A stretch of 64,000 bases of DNA, from positions 46,177,139 through 46,241,138 of the forward strand of contig OX377204.1 of assembly GCA_947396885.1 (NCBI GenBank). The letters run 5' to 3'. Position 1 is the first letter of the stretch; each line of letters opens with the position of its first letter. The translations under genes were made by a program, and so were the position numbers. Shown here piece after piece: positions 33,379 through 44,600 of this stretch. Under the pieces are notes generated by a model that worked only from the letters and a program-made list of their open reading frames with translations, had not been told where the DNA came from and did not search any database. This stretch comes from Heligmosomoides polygyrus polygyrus (lineage: Eukaryota; Nematoda; Chromadorea; Rhabditida; Heligmosomidae).

Positions 33379-35106
33379 GATATGATATGATATGAAATTT
33401 ATTACATAAGTAGTTACTTAGAGTAGTAAGAGACCAAAGCTGTTCTCAACCAATAATCGTTAACTGCCAATAATAAGCGAACATCCACTGAAAAATAAAA
33501 CAGTGACTAAACAACTACATGAACTGCTAAGAGAAATACAAAATAAAAAAGAACAAAATAAGCGGTAGGGAAAATGAAATAAAACGAAGTGAGAGAAACC
33601 GAAAATGAAAGACACGTAACTAAGGAACATGGTTGACAACACCAATCTAAACAATATAGGACACCAAGGAGCGATGCTATTGAAGATATGTTTCTTGTTT
33701 CTTACCGTAGCTTTATGCCTTTGAATGGTTTTTAGTAAGTTTCTTTCTCAAACAGCAGCAAACTCTAATGGCAAAAAAGATGCGACGACAATTGCTTCTC
33801 GCAGGACTTATTTGGAGTTTCCTGATCCCTCCCCTAGTGGTAGACGCTTTCTCTAGTTTTTTTTTAGTTTTTTTAATTCTCTAGTTTAATGCCACAGCTG
33901 CCGGAAATAATTTTATGAAGCAGCGGAAGATTATTAGGTACTCCCTGTCTTGACAATCTTCGGAGCTTGAAGTTCACACTTCTCTCCGTGTTAGAGGGAA
34001 TGTGGTCATAGACAAAATCCAGATGTCTAATCAAAAGAGTCCTGGCAAAATTGAACTTTCCCAGTCTATCAATAGTGGAAGGTTTGTGAGAGGAGAATAC
34101 TGGAGCCTCGTATTCAAGAACAGACCTAACGTGCGATTGTAAACTGTGATTAAGACTGTGGAGTCCTTTGTAGAGACAGCCCTGAACAACCTAGAGACTA
34201 CAACTGTCGCCCTGTTGGCAACGATTTCAGTGTTTATCAAAAAAAGATTTCTGGTAATTAGGAGTCCTAGATTATTAACCTTATCCGCACTATTAATTGG
34301 GGATCCATCATTGTAATATGAATTTCCAGACTTCCTCGCTCCTCAGTGAAGTACCATTGTTGTGGCTTCTGGGAGCACCATTTCCCAATCAGGTGTCCAA
34401 GCATGTAATGCATCAATCGAATTCTGTAGAGCCTCGGAATCTCTAGTGAACTCTGCAACTCGGAAGATTTTGATGTCGTCGACAAAAGCGCTAAACTCCA
34501 ACCCGCTAACGCTGAGTAGTTGAGCTAGCTCATGAGTGTATATATTAAACAGAATCGGTGACAGAACTCCGCCCTGCGGTACGCCACTCGTTACAGGCCT
34601 AGGACTAGAGATGAAATTCTTAGTGCGAACAGAAAAGGTCCGCTTCTCCAGAAAAGCAGCAGCCCAGGCAACTATTCGAGGATGAGCACCAACAATGTGA
34701 AGCTTTTGTACCAGTTCCAGGTGCGGAACACGGTCAAAGACATTCTCAAAGTCAAAATAAATTACATCCATATTTTGGCGATCACCTAAGGTAGCCGTCC
34801 ACTTATTGAAATTCTGAAGCCCGCGAGTAATGTGGATTTCCCTTTCTAAACCCATATTGACCCGATGGAATGACTGCGTGCTCGTCAAGATGAGCAACAA
34901 TACGTTATTTCAAAAAGATTTCGAATAATCGTGCAAACAACGAGGTGATGCTGACGTACCTGAAGTTAGCCGAATTGGTATGAAAGGGCTTCTTAGAGAT
35001 GGGCGTTACATGAGTGCTGCCATCTGTTGATGACCTCAGTTCTCATGAAGCTAAGATTAAAGAGTTATGATTAAGCTCCTGCAATAATGTGCGCAACCTT
35101 ATTATT
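33379..35106 (-). mobile_element. CR1-like LINE fragment inserted in a mariner
   Basis: Minus-strand frames give a non-LTR reverse transcriptase: TPISKKPFHTNSANFRYVSI, MDVIYFDFENVFDRVPHLEL, TSGVPQGGVLSPILFNIYTH, the catalytic FVDDIKIFRV, then the connection region INTEIVANRATVVVSRLFRA and RLQYSPL. The fragment is 5'-truncated and carries several frameshifts. Its 3' end is a short tandem repeat (gatat units, 33379-33395 on the plus strand), as in CR1-type LINEs. The 4-bp word ATTT flanks the insert (33375-33378 and 35107-35110), and mariner coding sequence lies on both sides, so it inserted into that mariner. Confidence 0.8.
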
Positions 35107-35740
35107 ATTTCATCGATTTCCTTACATTAGGACTCCGCTGTGATCGTCTTGCCTGGTGTCAAAAATTTGTGATGGACCACATCAGCCGCCGACCATTACT
35201 CAGTGACAACTACCTTTTTTGATGGAGGTTCGCCTTTGGAAAAAGAGCCTAGGGCTTCATCGGCGTCCAACCGCTGTCCGGAACGTTTCCTGTTATCCAG
35301 CAGAATCCACTTTTCATCACAAGTGATGATTCAATCCAAAAGGGTCAGTTTTGTTGCATAAACGTAGAGAAGAGCAAATCTCGAAACGTGACAATTTGTG
35401 CCTCTCACTCAACTCGTGGGGCACCTACTTTTCGAGCTTTTTCACCTTCCCAAGGCGTTTTAAAGCATCCGAAGCAGCAGTTTTCTGACGACTAGCTCTT
35501 CCGCGATCCTGCGAACTGTTTGGGATGGTTCAGTTTACACCAATTCCTTCATCTCGTCGTCCAGGATTGCCCTAGGTCGACTGGTACGGGGGTCTCCTTC
35601 GAGGCTGAAATCTCCGGTCCGAAATTTACTGAACCACTGGCGCACAGTGCTTTCTCCAACACTATCAAGCCCCCACACTTGATTGATTTGTCGAGCTGTC
35701 TTGGTTGCGGATTGTCCCAATTTAAGGATCATACTCTATA
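35107..35740 (-). pseudogene. Mariner transposase, N-terminal two-thirds (split copy)
   Basis: The minus strand from 35732 reads MILKLGQSATKTARQINQVW, then GESTVRQWFSKFRTGDFSLE and GDPRTSRPRA, the bipartite helix-turn-helix DNA-binding domain of mariner. After shifts it continues with HELSERHKLSRFEICSSL, the first catalytic Asp in ITCDEKWILLDNRKRSGQWL, PPSKKVVVT, VHHKFLTPGKTITAE and CKEIDE. It breaks at the LINE insertion and resumes at 33378 with MHRKLRQLQ. Several stops and frameshifts make it a pseudogene. It is a different mariner subfamily from the poly-G-ended copies at 30 and 54 kb. Confidence 0.8.
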
Positions 35741-35885
35741 ATAACGGGCTAAGCGATTAGCCATGGAGCACGTCAAAAAAATAGAGGCGGAAACATCAGG
35801 GGCGGAAATATCAGGGGCGGAAACATCAGGGGCGGAAACATCAGGGGCGCCAAAATAGCAGAAAATACCCAGACTCCTTCTACGT

Positions 35886-36535
35886 GCCTGGCGATGCCGT
35901 AGATGCACCGAACACGTCGGCAAGCATGCCTGACGATGCCGTAGACGTGCCGAACACGTTGGCAACCGTGCCTATGCCATGGACGTGCCATACACGTCGA
36001 CAACCCTGCATGGCGAGCCGTAGACGTGCCGAACACGTTGGCAACCGTGCCTATGCCATGGACGTGCCGTACACGTCGACAACCCTGCATGGCGAGCCGT
36101 AGACGTGCCGAACACGTTGGCAACCGTGCCTATGCCATGGACGTGCCAAACACGTCGGCAACCGTGCCTGGCGATGCCGTAGACGTGCCGAACACGTTGG
36201 CAACCGTGCCTATGCCATGGACGTGCCGTACACGTCGACAACCCTGCATGGCGAGCCGTAGACGTGCCGAACACGTTGGCAACCGTGCCTATGCCATGGA
36301 CGTGCCGTACACGTCGACAACCCTGCATGGCGAGCCGTAGACGTGCCGAACACGTTGGCAACCGTGCCTATGCCATGGACGTGCCAAACACGTCGGCAAC
36401 CGTGCCTGGCGATGCCGTAGACGTGCCGAACACTTCGGCAACCCTGCATGGCGATGCCGTAGACCGAACACGGCGGCGACCGTGCATGGCGAGCCGTAGA
36501 CATGCCCAACACGTCGGCGACCGTGCATGGGCATT
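35886..36535. repeat. Satellite array (about 39.5-bp units, 79-bp dimer)
   Basis: Tandem units alternate between gccgtagacgtgccgaacac-type and gccatggacgtgccgtacac-type forms. The two together make a 79-bp period (36017 to 36096). A variant with gtgccaaacacgtcggc recurs 238 bp apart (36134 and 36372), giving a three-dimer higher-order unit. The array has few stop codons on either strand, so long Arg/His/Cys-rich or Thr/Asn-rich frames appear on both. As 79 is not a multiple of 3, the frames rotate and these are not proteins. Repeat units are too short and lack spacers, so it is not a CRISPR array. Confidence 0.9.
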
Positions 36536-36559
36536 TAGATGATCATCGACGGGAGGCGT

Positions 36560-37700
36560 TCACAGCAGGGGAGGCAATCGGTATCGATCGATATTATCGA
36601 TTTTTCTGTGGATGTCGTGCAAGCGCCCTGAAACATCAGCCCTGGGGGTAATCGAGGTCGCTGAACACGAATCTGAAGTCGACCAATCGATATCGATCGA
36701 TATTACCGATTTCTCTGTTAATGTCGTGCAAGCGCCCTGAAACATCAACCCTGTGGTTAATCAAGGTCGCTGTACACGAATCTGAAGCCGACCGATCGAT
36801 ATCGATCGATATTATCGCTTTTTCTGCGGATGTCGTGCAAGCGTCCTGAAACTTCAGTCCTAGGGGATCGTGGTTGGTGAATACGACTCTGATTCACGTT
36901 GTTGAAATGTCTTTCTTGCGCTCCGATCTCCCCGCACGTGGTCTAATCGACGTCACTGAACTCGAATCTGAAGTTCATTTTTGAAGTATCGGTCGCTATC
37001 AATCGATATCGACCCGTTTTATCGATTTTTTGTGGAAGTCTTTCTTTCGGTCCGAAACTTTCCTCAAAATCGATATATCGACCGGTATTACCGTTTTTTG
37101 TTTAGTAAAGGCGCTGATGCCCTACCAAAATCCAGGTTTGAATAACGCGCCATGTACGGTTACACTCTTTAACGTGCAGTGTGCCTTGGTGCGTGAAGTT
37201 TCTAAAATCATGGCTGAATATCGATTTTTCTGTGGATATCCTTCTTGCGGTTCGGTACTTCCGTCCTGGGGTGGTCGATGTCGCTGACGGCGAGCGTTAA
37301 GTCCACATTTGAGGTGTCCATCGCCATCAATCCATTTGGGCAATATTATCGATTTTTGTGTGGATTTAATTAGTGGGCGGGAGGAAATAGGGGGGGGGGG
37401 TCAATTACGGCACCAAAACACGAAAATAGCGAAAAACACCCGGACGTCTTCTCTCTGCCTGGGAACGTCTGCCCTGGAGGTGGTCGAAGTCTCTAAACAC
37501 AAATCTTAAACTCGCTTTTGAAGTATCGATCGCCATCAATGGATATTGATAAAGCTATAGATTTTTTCTGGATGTCGTCTAGGCGGTTTAAAATTTTAGC
37601 CCTGGAGGCAGTCGAGGTCACTCAACACAAATCTGAAATTCGTTTTTGAAGTATTGATTACCATCAATCGATACTGATCAAGTTCCCGGACGCGGAAAAT
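36560..37700. repeat. 109-bp tandem repeat with palindromic tatcgatcgatat core
   Basis: Units begin near a palindromic gatatcgatcgatattatcg, followed by tttttctgtggatgtcgtgc, aagcgccctgaaacatcagcc and tcgaggtcgctgaacacgaa. The word atgtcgtgca recurs at 36612, 36721 and 36830, giving a 109-bp period. Later units to about 37700 are more diverged. The same unit occurs at 57235-57465, next to a long GT tract. A guanine tract lies at 37391-37400. Confidence 0.8.
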
Positions 37701-37854
37701 ACCCAGACGTCTTCTACGTGCCAGGGATTTAGAAGACGTGCGGAATACGTCGCGTGACGTGCCTGGGAGTCAAGGGACGTACCAAAGGCTTCGCTCTGCG
37801 TGTTTGGGGATTCAGATAGACGTACCGAAAACATCATCCGCTTAGGGTGGATCA

Positions 37855-37925
37855 GTGAGGGGGACCAGTAGCAGTAATGGGGGACGGTTTCAATAGGGGA
37901 AGACCAGTAGTGGGGAACCAATAGA
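37855..37925 (+). repeat. Short ggggaccagtaa-type repeat tract
   Basis: Words gggggaccagtagcag, taatgggggac, gaagaccagtagtgg and ggaaccaatag are variants of the 12-base repeat seen at 5790-6070. Confidence 0.5.
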
Positions 37926-38309
37926 TCGCCCTATCACACCATACACTATACGTAATGCGAGCCTTTTGTACTCCTAGGTAGGGAAGAAAGCTGTGCAAGT
38001 AGAACAGCTAACTTGATGTGATTCTCCTTAGCTTAGTGATACTGCAACATCGCGCGAAGCGCGCAAGTGCCAGGAACGCCGATAGACGTGACGGAGCACT
38101 TGTTAAATATATTGTTCGGAATTGCATCTTCGACACACAAGGCACTTCAATATGCCCCTCAAGGACAGAAATACGAAACAACGTTGAAATATATTTAGTA
38201 AGATAGAGCGAAAATTGTGGACAGAAGGTAGCTTTAATGTGCAACGCAAGTTGAATTTTTACTTAATAATAGACGATTGAAAAATAAAAAGTAACACAAA
38301 CGCTGAGAA

Positions 38310-38331
38310 CTTTCCGGACAACCTAATACTT
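38310..38331. repeat. Solo mariner-type terminal repeat
   Basis: The sequence aactttccggacaacctaat read in reverse is a typical mariner end (attaggttgtccggaaagtt) next to TA. No partner end or transposase was found nearby, so it is an isolated terminus. Confidence 0.4.
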
Positions 38332-38607
38332 CGCCTCGTTCTGTTTATAGCTAAGGAGGTACTAACCAGTTGACGAAGGCTTATAAGTTTGATGAAGACT
38401 GCACACTGCAAACTTATTTTGACCGCTCCTTTTTCTATTTTTCATTATTCGGCTTGAATAAAAAATCCTTGTATTTCCACTGGTGTTACCTGATCACGGT
38501 TCTATTTTCAGCCCCTCATATTCTGCTTCCCCAAGCATGTCCACAAGCAGCACGAAACACTTGCAAGTAATAGTGCAGCTTCTTGTCGCAGACACAGTGC
38601 CACTCAC

Positions 38608-38678
38608 CGTTGACGTAGTCCATTATCTGCTTTGGGCTGGCCAAGTTCTCTTTATCTAGCACGACGAAGGCAACCGGT
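38608..38678 (-). CDS. Acyl-CoA synthetase-like gene, exon l (last found)
   Basis: 71 bp; acceptor ctttcag, donor gtgagt. Completes an Arg codon, then PVAFVVLDKENLASPKQIMD and YVN. A further exon with the PK...GKILRR-type catalytic lysine is expected but was not recognised between here and the left edge. Confidence 0.8.
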
Positions 38679-41600
38679 CTGAAAGGCACAGTACAAAGAA
38701 TATGGTCTCGCAGACAGAACAATGGGGCGCGCCTTCTGTCGCCGAGTTCAATCTCTAGAACCTTGGAATGGAGTACGTAACAAAAAGGACTCCTCCATCA
38801 AGGACTCTAAAGCGAATTCCACTTCCCGTCCGCAAACCATGTACGCGTTCTCATCCTTCCATATGTCGTGGAGCTTCATCCTATTTTCACGCCAAATTGA
38901 ACACTTCTCCAATCAAACTGGACACTCTTCTAAGCGAGCTTGACGTTTTTGAAAACAAACTTAACATCGTCCAAATAGAAACGAGCGTCTTCTAAGTTGG
39001 ACTAGAAGGTCTTCAAAACGTTAAAACAATTTTGGTTTATGGACAATTTAACTTTCTTTAACTTTTTTGTTCATCCCCCGTTGCCCCAGTAAATGAGCGC
39101 GCTGTTTGGAATTTTATTTTAAAAAAATATTTTGGAAAAAAACTAATTTCGTTTCAAAGCGCTGACAGACAATAATGATCTGGTATATTACAAAAGAGAT
39201 CGCGTCATGCACCCAATCAGATCACGGCAATTCAATTTAAAGCAAAAATTCTGCTTGTGTGGAGTAACACACACAGACACACAAGACCAATAATTAGTAT
39301 CAGACAAGAATAGTTCTAAAAAAACACACTTGCCCTGACACCTCCGTTTCAACTAAACAGTTTCTACACTATCATTCAAATAAAAATCGCACGTTCTAGT
39401 CGAGCTCGTGGCGTCACTTCTTCTTTTAATACACCAAATTCTTTTGTTCTGTGCGCTTTATGACAACATTTAATTCATTTTTTCTGAAAAAAAAATGAAA
39501 AATAATGTTTAGAAGAGTGGTCAATTCGATTTGCAGAGTGTCGAATTAGACGTAAGAATGGTACATACGAACCTTTCGCCGGCTTCCTGATCATAGATGG
39601 CAACAACGGCTGCATCAATCACAGCTGGATGCGTGACAAGTAGCGCTTCCAGTTCAGAAGGAATTACCTGAAAACTCGACTTCTTGCGGATTTTCCCTTC
39701 TTCACGGCAATCTTCTGCTCACCTGATAGCCGTGCACTTTAATCATTTCCTTGAATTTGTCGACGAGGTACACGTTTTCGTTGTCGTCGTAGTATCCGAT
39801 GTCACCTTAAAACAAAGGATTTAAATGGCACGTTGACAGTCGAAGGAGCGGGAGTTGCAGTCGGTAAGGGCCCTGGTCTTGGGTGCACCCCGAATCTGCT
39901 ATCTTCGATTCTCGCCAAAGTAAATAAAACCTCCATCCCAAATAATGCCTATGACGACCACACAGCGCGCTGATTTCCCTACCGCTGGCCACAGCAAATC
40001 ACGCTATGGATTAAGTAGGATTAGTAGGCATTAAGCAGTAGTGGTAGTCAAAGTGCTTCCACCATACGCCGACAAATAGAATGCGTGGCACATTCCGAAA
40101 GGACGTGCCAACGCCATTATCCTCGATATAGCAGCCAGTCTGTATCGGTCGAGTGGGTAGAAGTCATTACACAAAAGCAAGTGGCAGCAGCAAATAGCTA
40201 GCAGGTGATGGATGTAGCAGTAGAAAATTTGTTCTCACAGCAATCAGCAGTGGCGATTGGCACGCGAAATACTTCTCACAATTAGTCAAAAATGAGAAGG
40301 CACACAGAAATTAGCACAAGCTTAAAACAGCAGTGTTTGCCTATGATCATCCAGCGTTCAAGAAAGTTCCCATGGAAGTGAGCATTTTTCTTCAATGGCT
40401 TAACAGATATTACCGGCGTAATACTAACTGCAGGTTAGGATTGAGCTTCAGGATGCACACGCATGACGCGTCTACCGTCTTTCTTTCCGTTCAGCATCCT
40501 TTGCGAAATGTGATTACTCGACGACATACCGGTCTTCCTCCAGCCGCCTCTGATCTGTTCTCGCGTGGCCTCGTCGTTGTTCAAATACGGCGACATCGCG
40601 CTGGCTCCTCTCACGTATATCAGTCCCTTCTGGTTTGGTCCGACCACTCGCCCACTGACTATGTCAATCACCTGGAATAACACCGATAGAGAGCGCCATG
40701 CAGCGATTGAACTCGGAATTCGAGTAGTTCCGTTGCAGGCCAAAAAAGAAGCGTCAATACGATTCCAGAACACCTTAAGGAAAATTGTGACAAAACTATG
40801 GGAAGCTGTTCTAACACTTTGAAGCGAATACAGGCATACGATAGCTAAGACCTGTGACCACAGGTCACTTTCATTCTTTCAAACTTTGTGCTGAAGGTGG
40901 CATACCATAAAACGCTACCACTGCTATTAGTGAGATCAGACGAGGTCAGGAGAAGTCGAAGCTCAGCACCTCACAAAATCGGCGATTCTTTCCGGTACTG
41001 CACAAGGCCCGTCAGTCTCAACACTTGCCACAAAGGCACCAGACGTTCTGCGTAAACACTAAGGACCTGCTCAGTTCACCATAGCGAAGATCGAGTTGTA
41101 CGGCCTGCTTGTCCCGCAATCCTCAGCTTTCAGTGCGTCAGTGAGGGCAGCGTTGCGCCATCAGTCTCGCCCATGTTCCCCTATCGTGCAGGCCCGATCT
41201 CCAACGACGACAAGACAGCAAGACAGCCACGTCTAGTAGGGTTCTTTATACATACAATGGGCGGATTTGTGCTACATTGGTCGCTTTGCACGACTCCAAC
41301 ACTCCTTCAGCTCCTCGTTTATGAACCTGTTTATTTGCATAAGCAGTGTCCCTTAGAAAGATCTTCTATCCCACTTGAGTTCCTGTTACCGCAGAATGAC
41401 TGCCTGTTAGCATCCAATTCGAAGACACACTGCAGGAACCTCAAAGACATTTTGAGCGTCAGTGAAATGACTTATCCTTGATAGTTCGCTACCCGATTAC
41501 TGCCCACAGTTCAATCGACAATGACGCGGAATCGCCTTTTCGAACCAACGCGAAAAAAATCCGTCGGTGTTGGAAAGCTCTCATCGCTACGTCTTCGTAT

Positions 41601-44600
41601 CAACTTCTGATTCCCATTCTTCACAGCTGCCTCCTTTATAGGCAGAACTAGGACCTAGCAAACGTGCTCGCTGTCCAAAAGCAGCTTTAACCCAACGTCT
41701 AGTCAACTCTACATCATAGAAGACCAAGGAACTCCTTCCAACGTAGATACTGCAGTTCTCCCCTCAGCACCTGACTACGTCCCACCAACGCTCACTACGA
41801 GTTCTACCCACAAGACATGGCATTCCAGCGTCACATAGACTCGAACAGTCGAGCGCGTAACTCATTCTCATAATCTGGCACCACCCTATGTCGACAGTTT
41901 TCACGGTCGCTTCCAGGTCCCTACAAGCACGAGTTCACCTCTCTTCACGAATAGTGACACCAACGTGTTCGCAGGAGTTATCACATGACTCCATGCTCTT
42001 CGAGGGCGACAGAGCAGGGTTGCGAATAAGGTCTACATATTTCGACACCTTTCTGATCACCGCCTTGTCAACAGTATCCAACGTATCCTCTTTTGAATAC
42101 CTGTCACTGCTGCGAGAGCTACTCGCAATGACCGGGCCATAATTTGTGAAACAGTTCCTGCTGATCCACTGTATAATCACAACGGGCAGGCATTTGGTTT
42201 CTAAGGGAACGTCTTTCAGTAGTGGCCGACACCGTTTCTACATAAAGGTTGTGGAAACATCAATGTTAATCACATTCTATTCAGCTTATTGATTTGGAGA
42301 AGCTCAATCAAACCGAGCTATGAACCAAGCTATGATGCTTTGAAGGCTTTGTGTATGATAGCCAGAAAACTTCTAGAACAAGGCTAGCCGGAATTCTATA
42401 AGATTGAAAGGATATGGTGCAGCAAATGGAAAACGGAATGAGTGACTTGCTAGGAGCCGTCACTCCAAAGCGTTCTCCTCACCTATTAAAGAACATAATT
42501 GCACTCCAGCAGCTCCACATTCTTTTAGTCAATTAATAATTGAGCTATTTTCGCAAGGGGTAATTCTCCGCTTCTTTGCAATCTGGTAATTATAGACAAA
42601 CCGCGTGTATTGAGGTTGCATAACAACGAACAGAACATCGCCCTCGAAGTTGAATACATGTAGGTGTGACTAGCTGCATTTCGACTCGATTTATTGCCAC
42701 TGTGGGGTGGGGGGGGGGGCGACCTGCGTAACACATTGACAGGTCAGACGAGTGTGAAAGAAAAAGAAAACGCTGAACGAGCGAGAAGAGGTCACAACAA
42801 ACAGCGGGCCTATTACGTTAATCAACGCTGAAAGTGCTAGGAAGAAGTGCATGAAGCGTACTAACTAGCGATTTTGCGACAGGAGTTAGTTGGAGTACAG
42901 AATTACCACACAACATCACCTCAACTTGGTCGAATAAGACGAGAGAAAGGTTATGGATCGACAACAGCCCGAAGCGGTTTTATTTAATTGGAAACTTAAT
43001 TGGATTTTAATGTCATTTTTTGTAGTGCTTAAATTCCAATTGCAATTTCGTAGTTTTCATTGCTCTCCAAATAGAAGAATACGATACAGCTGCATATGAG
43101 CGCATACCTTCAATGAAAGGTTCGCTGCCAAGATGCCGCAGGATGCCGAGTACTTGTCAGCTGGAACCGTCCTTGTGATCAACCCGATCTCCGTCATTCC
43201 GTAAGCTGAAGCACCAAACGTTAGCTGCACTTTGCTCGCCTGAGCTAAACCTCTGGACAACTGCAGTGGGCCTAGCTGACTTGAAATGATGTTGCGAACG
43301 TGAGGAAATGCCTCTCGGAAGTCGTCGTAGAGTTCTTTGGACACAGCGGCACTGCCGTTGATCACCGTGTGCATTTCCGCCACCGAATACTCGTGATTCT
43401 CAGCTTCGTTGATCATCATCGACATTATCATCGGACTTAGGTAGAGAGTCCTCGCCTGCGAAAGCGCTCATGAAATCAGTATAACTCACTGATGCATGTA
43501 TGTGGGAGCTACCTAGTGTGCCTGCAAAACGAATAGTTCACTAACGGATCATAGTTTCAGGCACGAGTACGTAGAAAACCTTATTGACAAAGCTTAAGCT
43601 CCAAACTTGCGAAAAAAGTCTACATCTAGTCAAATCCTCGGCATTTCACCACCGTGAGCGACGGCGTTTCGTCAGCATTTCTGACCTAAGTGTTTTCCTA
43701 CTGTATTTATCCTCATTTGTGTTTTTTCATGGTGGTCTCTTTTTTAAGCTATTTAATACGTGTGTAGTTGCGATATTTTACTAACTCTGGGACTAGTAGT
43801 CTTGCCGTTCAAAGTTTGGTTGTCGATGCGTTTAATTGATTCATCTCTGCTGTCAATAGGTCAATATGTCACACAGAATTAAGTCCAATAAGAAGGCTAC
43901 TGGGTCTCAGCAAAAGTCTGTGCTAAGAGCCTAGAACAAGTTAACAGCGCGTGAGTTGCTCCATTGTAGAAGACTTTTCTAAGTACTCAGTAAGCGAACT
44001 TAGAAACGCAGTTTTGGTGAGAAACGAGGACCCTATCATCGAGCAAATGATGTATGTACTAATCTCCAAACCTTCACAGGAGATGTTAGAGCGAATAGAG
44101 ATGGAGAAGAAGGAACGAAGCATCGCTATTAAATGGCTTCTTGAAGCTGCCACGGACCTTCCCCTTCAGCGAAACTGAAGGATCTCGAGGCGAAGGTAAG
44201 TGAGGTCTTTGATGGCTTACATCTCGAGTGCCGTCTCTTAGAGGTCCATCGCATGGGTCGGCATGAACGCAGTCATATCTGCAAGGCGAGGATGGTATTG
44301 CCATCGAAGTCTCATTGGGCTACTGCCCTAAAGAATCCTAAAGAAGGCTTCGAGACTCTGCCACCTTCAGCAAGGTTAGAGTCCGAAGTAGCATGACCTC
44401 TGAGGAACGGCAGCAACAATATCAGCTGAGGCAGGGGTGTAGGAAGAGGAACAAGCAGGCAAACGATCGCATTTGGGTGGTATACCGTGGACAGATAAGG
44501 CGGGTTGAGGACCTTCCCAAGCGAAGGGCATTCACAAACGCCTGACTGGACACGGTGTACCTTTCAGGTCCATGAAGTGCTTCATGTTCAACTCCCGTAG

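Noticed and set aside
35886..36535. CRISPR-like array
   Set aside because: Repeats are contiguous with no unique spacers, and the DNA is eukaryotic.
35972..36542. Several 90-130-codon frames on both strands
   Set aside because: Satellite with a 79-bp period; frames overlap on both strands and rotate with each unit.
37600..38600. Search for the missing C-terminal acyl-CoA synthetase exon
   Set aside because: No minus-strand segment resembling the PK...GKILRR region with splice sites was found.
41510..41860. Possible LINE thumb-domain remnant in an intron
   Set aside because: Only two weak segments (SYQLLIPILHSCLL, LAVQKQL) with frequent stops; not enough to call.
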